Shown here one piece after another: positions 59,887 to 64,000 of a DNA stretch of 64,000 nt (position 1 is its first letter; each line of letters opens with the position of its first letter). Made by a program: the position numbers and the translations under genes. The notes beneath the pieces are model-generated. The model saw only the letters and a program-made list of their open reading frames with translations. It had not been told where the DNA came from and searched no databases. The stretch comes from Citrus sinensis (Eukaryota; Streptophyta; Magnoliopsida; Sapindales; Rutaceae): NCBI RefSeq assembly GCF_022201045.2, contig NC_068556.1, positions 1,404,001 to 1,468,000 on the forward strand, given 5' to 3'.

Positions 59887-61630
59887 TCATTTTCTCTTCT
59901 TAGTCGGTGGCTGAGGAATTTCGTCCTCGTCTTCATCTTCGTCTTCTTCGTCATCGTCGTCATCCTCTTCTTCCCCATCATCATCGTCGTCATCCTCTTC
60001 TTCATCGTCATCATCTCCACTTGCACCATCACCATTGGCCTCAGGCTCATCCTCTGGATCCCCATTATCCTCACCTTCTTCACCAGAACCATCCTCCTCC
60101 TCACCTTCTTCATCATCTGGATCCTCTGCAGCATCATCATCATCATCCTCTTCATCATCCTCAGTGTCACTACCATCCTTGTTCTCAGGACCAGGCTTTT
60201 TCACTGCATAAAGCTCACCAAATGGAAACCTGCATGTAAAAACTTATTTGAATCCTCCCCTCTGGAACAACATGACAGAAATTAAAACAGGGCAAAAGAA
60301 ACCGTGTCAAAATTCACAAACCTTCCAAATGCGCTAGGTTCTTTACAAAGGAGATCTGTTCCATGAGGCATGGTCCCTATCTGGAAAACAAAATCAAACC
60401 AATGCTAAGACAAGAATGTTTTCTCACAAGTATGTAATTTGTGAAAAGGGCACAATTATACAAGGAGTACTTCCAGAAGACTATAAAGATCCTACAAATT
60501 AAAGCACAATTAATAATGACACGCGAGCTCATAACATCCCACTTCGCTCTACACTCACCTAGATGGTAGCTAGCATGCTATAATAGAAGTTCATACTTGG
60601 AAAAAGCTTCCTCTATTCTTTTTCCTTTTTCAGAAATACATGAATGTCAGGTCTATACAAACCTAATTCCAACCAACTTTTAAGCCATAACCATGGAGTA
60701 CGATGAGATATGACGATAACCAGCATTAGTATTAGCCTATAAGTGATGGGTGTTAACCACTAGTTTATATAAATTCTAAAAAACACTCTCTCTGCTTTTT
60801 CCCCCCTTCTCACTCACTGTTATATGCCCATAATTAAGCTATCAGCTTTTCTTCAGAAGCTGTCAGTCCATGGGTGAAAATTAAGAGAAACATACATGAC
60901 AAAATGCCACACTATATAAATTCTTCAATGAAAGACAAACGCTCTAACGTTCCATTCAATTCTCAAGTTTCTCCTCTAAGCATGCTCACTATTGGCTCTT
61001 GATTCAAGAGGGAGCAGATTATAAACAAACAACTTTATATTATTTCAATGAACTTTCTCCTAGAACAACCAAAACGCCCCATTAAGACATTAAATCTAAG
61101 CAGACATGCCAAAAAGAACAGCGAATTACTATGACATTGAAATCTTCTACAAAAGGGCAGTGTCATGTCTTGCTTTACCAAACTTCTTCTTTAAGTAGCT
61201 GACTAGATTTTAAACAATCTAACAATTAAACAAAAACCCAGCTCATCCAAAACCCTAATTTATAGTTCACATGTACTACCATTCACAGCAAAGTTCTCTA
61301 ATTTTATCCATTCCTCTCTATAAACAGGACCAAAAAACACAACCACGTGAATAAAAAGCACAGTTTTCGAATGAATTAGCATAATTTCTGAAAAATCAAT
61401 ATCTGAAAAATCAACCCTAATTGTAATGGGAAAAAATTTCTAGAAAATAGATAAATGAGTAATTAGAGTAGAGATAACGAGAAATATTATATTACCACCA
61501 AGAGGGACAAGGAAATAGACTTTGCGGCCACAATGGCTGTCTCAGCAACCACAGCTTCGATCGCAGAGCGAAGAGCCGTCCCCAAAGCGACGGCGCTTGA
61601 GCAGAGGCTCTGTATTTCCATACTTAACAT
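59887..61630 (-). CDS. Acidic nuclear-type protein with C-terminal NLS (178 aa)
   Basis: Three exons: 61630-61496, 60380-60322 and 60229-59887, with consistent phases. The N-terminal half is ordered and partly hydrophobic: MEIQSLCSSAVALGTALRSA and onward to SISLSLLV, then IGTMPHGTDLLCKEPSAFGR and FPFGELYAVKKPGPENK. The C-terminal half (about residues 82-170) is almost wholly Asp/Glu/Gly and ends in PPTKKRK, a good monopartite nuclear localisation signal. Acidic tails of this sort occur in histone chaperones and nucleolar proteins, but I recognise no defined family; database names for such proteins are usually composition-driven. MLSMEIQ gives two possible in-frame starts nine bases apart (61630 or 61621). 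Telo-box motifs near its leader fit a growth-related housekeeping gene. The opposite-strand His-rich frame here is a shadow. Confidence 0.78.
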
Positions 61631-61661
61631 TGACCAATTGAGAGAGCGAAGCAGTTTAAAA

Positions 61662-61780
61662 AGAGGATAGAAACCCTAATTGGGAGAAACAATTGAAAGG
61701 AAAATTGATTGCTACAACGTAACAGTGAGAGAGAATGGGAATTAGGGTTTTGAATTTGGGGGTTTTAGTTAGGGTTTTGA
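61662..61780 (-). promoter_or_regulatory. Telo-box-type motifs upstream of the acidic-protein gene
   Basis: AAACCCTAA occurs on the plus strand at 61671-61679, and its complement TTAGGGTTT at 61742-61750 and 61769-61777. In plants these motifs cluster near the start of ribosomal-protein, translation and cell-cycle genes, where they bind telobox factors. Three copies within about 110 bases just upstream of the ATG suggest a real promoter or leader element. Transcript start not determined. Confidence 0.55.
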
Positions 61781-62147
61781 AGATATACATAAATATACAC
61801 ACTTGCTATCAACGTTGGCGACCACACTGGATCTAGAAAGAGTACGAAATTAGATAGAGGGTCACCGACTGGTGATTGGTATCAGTGTGACAGGCAAGAT
61901 CTGGGTCGTTCAATGCCGATCATGATGTGTCTCAATATGGACATGAATTGTTTCCAAATCTAAATTTGGTACTAAATTCATTTGATTGGGCTAAATAAAG
62001 TTAATGAGCCTAAATAAAATTTAGAGAAACATTACTGATTTTTAGATGGATTGGGTAATTCAAAGAAATTGCTACAGTATCTATCTCCATTGAGATGTTC
62101 ATAGATCAAATGAAAATGACAAATATATATATATATATATATATCAA
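61781..62147. other. Noncoding upstream DNA
   Basis: No gene seen. Ends in an (AT)n tract at 62123-62143. Confidence 0.5.
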
Positions 62148-62470
62148 TTGTGAAACGGTGCTGTGGCCATCCATAAAACCACTCAAATCTCCGAGATCAC
62201 ATGCATGATGTTTTGGTTTATTAAAAAATTGACCCAAGACTCGATAGAAACCTTGTGCACACACCGTTTGTATGTAGCTGGTGAAAATTCTTGTATAAAA
62301 TAGTCACGCATGCATGCATTGTAATCGAACGCTTGAATTATGAAGAGGAATATAAAATAACTTATTGGTTCTCTTATTCCTTCCTTTTAATTTACTTATT
62401 TCTATTTATAATTACACTCCATTTACGTAAGATTACACAACACGTTATCAGCACGTAATTGCCACCTAAA
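62148..62470 (+). mobile_element. Probable copia LTR / primer-binding-site remnant
   Basis: GATTACACA followed by ACACGTTATCAGCACG (62441-62456) matches, from memory, the junction between the 3' edge of an LTR and the primer-binding region of many plant Ty1/copia elements. Upstream, TTGTATAAAATAG (about 62290-62303) could be the LTR promoter and the CT/AT-rich stretch to 62440 the R-U5 part. No gag or pol coding sequence follows, so this is at most a broken end. The left border is a guess. Confidence 0.4.
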
Positions 62471-63538
62471 GTCAATGATCTCCCAAATGCATGGAGCGAG
62501 TTAAATCAACGTAGCCTATAAGATTTCAAGTCAATATATAATCAATTAAGTAAAATTTTAAAACAAGTGAATTGAGTACATTTTTTAATTAATCAATTGA
62601 GTTATTAACGAAATATGTTTTCCCTCATAAAAAAGAAGGATACATATATTTTTTTGCTCTCTAAAAACAGGTCGGGTGGTCATAAATGCATTTGGCGTTC
62701 ACAATTACTAAGCTCGACTAATAATATAAGATACAAATTGTTGTTAAGTGAAATGTTTCTCATTCCCACCTATACCTTTTGTTGTGTGAATGTGAGGCTA
62801 TTTCAAAATACCGGATCGTGCACTGTAAATTTGAATCAACTTATAAGAGTTCAAATTTAAATGTTAATGAGGAAGTTATGGTAGTTATGAAATTAATGTT
62901 GAAGGAAGTTGAGGTAGTTGAAAGAGACTTAAATTAAATGGTAGCTATTCGAAAATGTATTTTAAATAGACACCATTAATCTATAAATAGTAATCGATAG
63001 ATTACTACAAGATATTAACTTATTTCTTAACTTCTTCAAATATACTTTTTTCACATTCCAAACACTACCACATAAATCATCATATTATATATTTATTTAT
63101 TGTTGTTCTAAATTGTTGTATTTGAGTGTGCACTCTTACAACAATTACAGTCATTGTATTCACGAGACTATCTGTTAACAACCTATTTGCACCAAAAAAT
63201 TATTTTGAGGGGTAAAAATAGTCTTTAAGGACAGTGTTGAGCACATCTTGACTTCTCTTTTTTTTTTTTTGGCATTTTATTTATTATCTTAATTCTTCTG
63301 CAACACTTTTTAACAAAAATTTTATTACATAATTTCACCAATTCTTTTGTGCCCATTCAAATACTGAACTACAAACAAGATACAAGGTATCTAACTAAAT
63401 ATCAATGAATAAATTATGAATTACTAAAAATTAATGTTGTTTTACTACATTTTTAAAAACTAAATATGTATGTGCTTAACTGTTAGTCTGTTACTCAATT
63501 TAAAAGTTTGCGATACAAATTATAAATGTGAATCTTAC
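62471..63538. other. AT-rich noncoding DNA
   Basis: No gene recognised. CTATAAATAG at about 62980-62989 inside a repetitive-looking stretch may be another LTR promoter remnant, unproven. Confidence 0.45.
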
Positions 63539-63541
63539 TTA

Positions 63542-63815
63542 GGGTGCATTTGAGATTGAGGTGCTGTAACTTTTAAGATACAGCTGCTGCGGAAAAAAAG
63601 TTGTAATTATGAAACAAAAGTTAGTAATATGTAGTAAATATAAATTTTAAATAATAATTTTGATAAAATTATTAAAGATATAATAAATTTTCTATGATAC
63701 AAGTAAAAAAACCACATCAACATAGTTTCAAAGCTACAACAACTAGTGTTTACCAAACACTTTAGTGCTATAACTTTTAAGTTACAGCAATTCAACCTCA
63801 ATCCTAAATGCACAT
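63542..63815 (-). mobile_element. MITE family A, copy 3 (inverted), 274 bp, TTA target duplication
   Basis: Left end GGGTGCATTTGAGATTGAGG and the complement of the right end ATGTGCATTTAGGATTGAGG are terminal inverted repeats, flanked by TTA at 63539-63541 and 63816-63818. Just inside both ends a TGCTGTAACTTTTAAG-like palindromic block repeats. The interior, read on the minus strand, matches the copies at 26133-26407 and 9555-9790. A 3-bp TTA duplication fits the PIF/Harbinger (Tourist) group. Confidence 0.75.
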
Positions 63816-63818
63816 TTA

Positions 63819-64000
63819 AGTAATTACTTTTTATTACCCAAAAAATAATGAAATTATAACGAGCTAAACTAACTATTAGATTCAAAATGGAATGTTTTTA
63901 TAGAATATAAATGTTACCAATATTTTTAAAATTCACTTTTAATTGGTATTATCCCTAAGTTTCTGATCAACTCTAAGATATAATTTCAAATGAAATTGGC
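63819..64000. other. Noncoding end of window
   Basis: AT-rich; nothing recognised. Confidence 0.5.

Noticed and set aside
59907..60239. 110-codon His/Leu-rich plus-strand frame, and the Met/Lys/Arg-rich frame on the minus strand
   Set aside because: Shadows of the GAT/GAA-rich acidic tail of the minus-strand gene.
1..64000. CRISPR arrays, bacterial operons, prophage or organelle DNA
   Set aside because: No regularly spaced repeats, no prokaryotic gene layout, and split genes throughout; this is nuclear plant DNA.

Overview
This is a 64-kb piece of plant (eudicot) nuclear DNA. The evidence is AT-rich intergenic DNA, multi-exon genes with short GT-AG introns, many small TIR transposons, and six or seven plant-type genes. 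The protein sequences and gene spacing look like a Citrus/Rutaceae genome, but the species is inferred from memory of similar proteins and was not tested.

Layout. At 1-917 (+) lie the last two exons of a TRS130/CLUB (TRAPP-II) gene. About 14 kb of AT-rich, transposon-littered DNA follows. A class II KNOX homeobox gene of the KNAT3 type (six exons) occupies 15511-19076 (+). At 19925-20368 (-) is a small plant-specific gene, convergent with KNAT3, and at 26925-27284 (-) a second small gene that shares its YDPxSYxLNF motif. Between and around these two are two hAT elements with recognisable target duplications, a 1.2-kb TIR element and several MITEs. A neurochondrin-family gene with 18 exons spans 32750-38782 (+). 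A Golgi hydroxyproline O-arabinosyltransferase (eight exons) spans 40033-42559 (+). A large trithorax-type PHD/extended-PHD/SET histone methyltransferase gene (18 coding exons, 2087 residues) spans 43350-55934 (-), with a 5' leader exon further upstream. A small gene for an acidic, probably nuclear protein (three exons) lies at 59887-61630 (-). The right end is noncoding, with a copia-like LTR/primer-site remnant and another MITE.

Exon joins were worked out by hand from splice sites, reading-frame phase and protein continuity. For the five complete multi-exon genes the summed coding length is a multiple of three and ends at one stop. This is eukaryotic DNA with no operons, so the genes are neighbours rather than a pathway. 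The clearest shared thread is that KNAT3, a small YDP-motif gene and HPAT appear to be neighbours in Arabidopsis too (from memory of locus numbers), which suggests conserved microsynteny.

I found no credible wholly new multi-gene system. The more interesting points are MITE families repeated within the window, an element whose two arms differ only by one-directional C-to-T/G-to-A changes, an overlapping uORF and a GC-AG intron in the SET gene, and a neurochondrin start codon split from its reading frame by a 75-nt in-frame intron.
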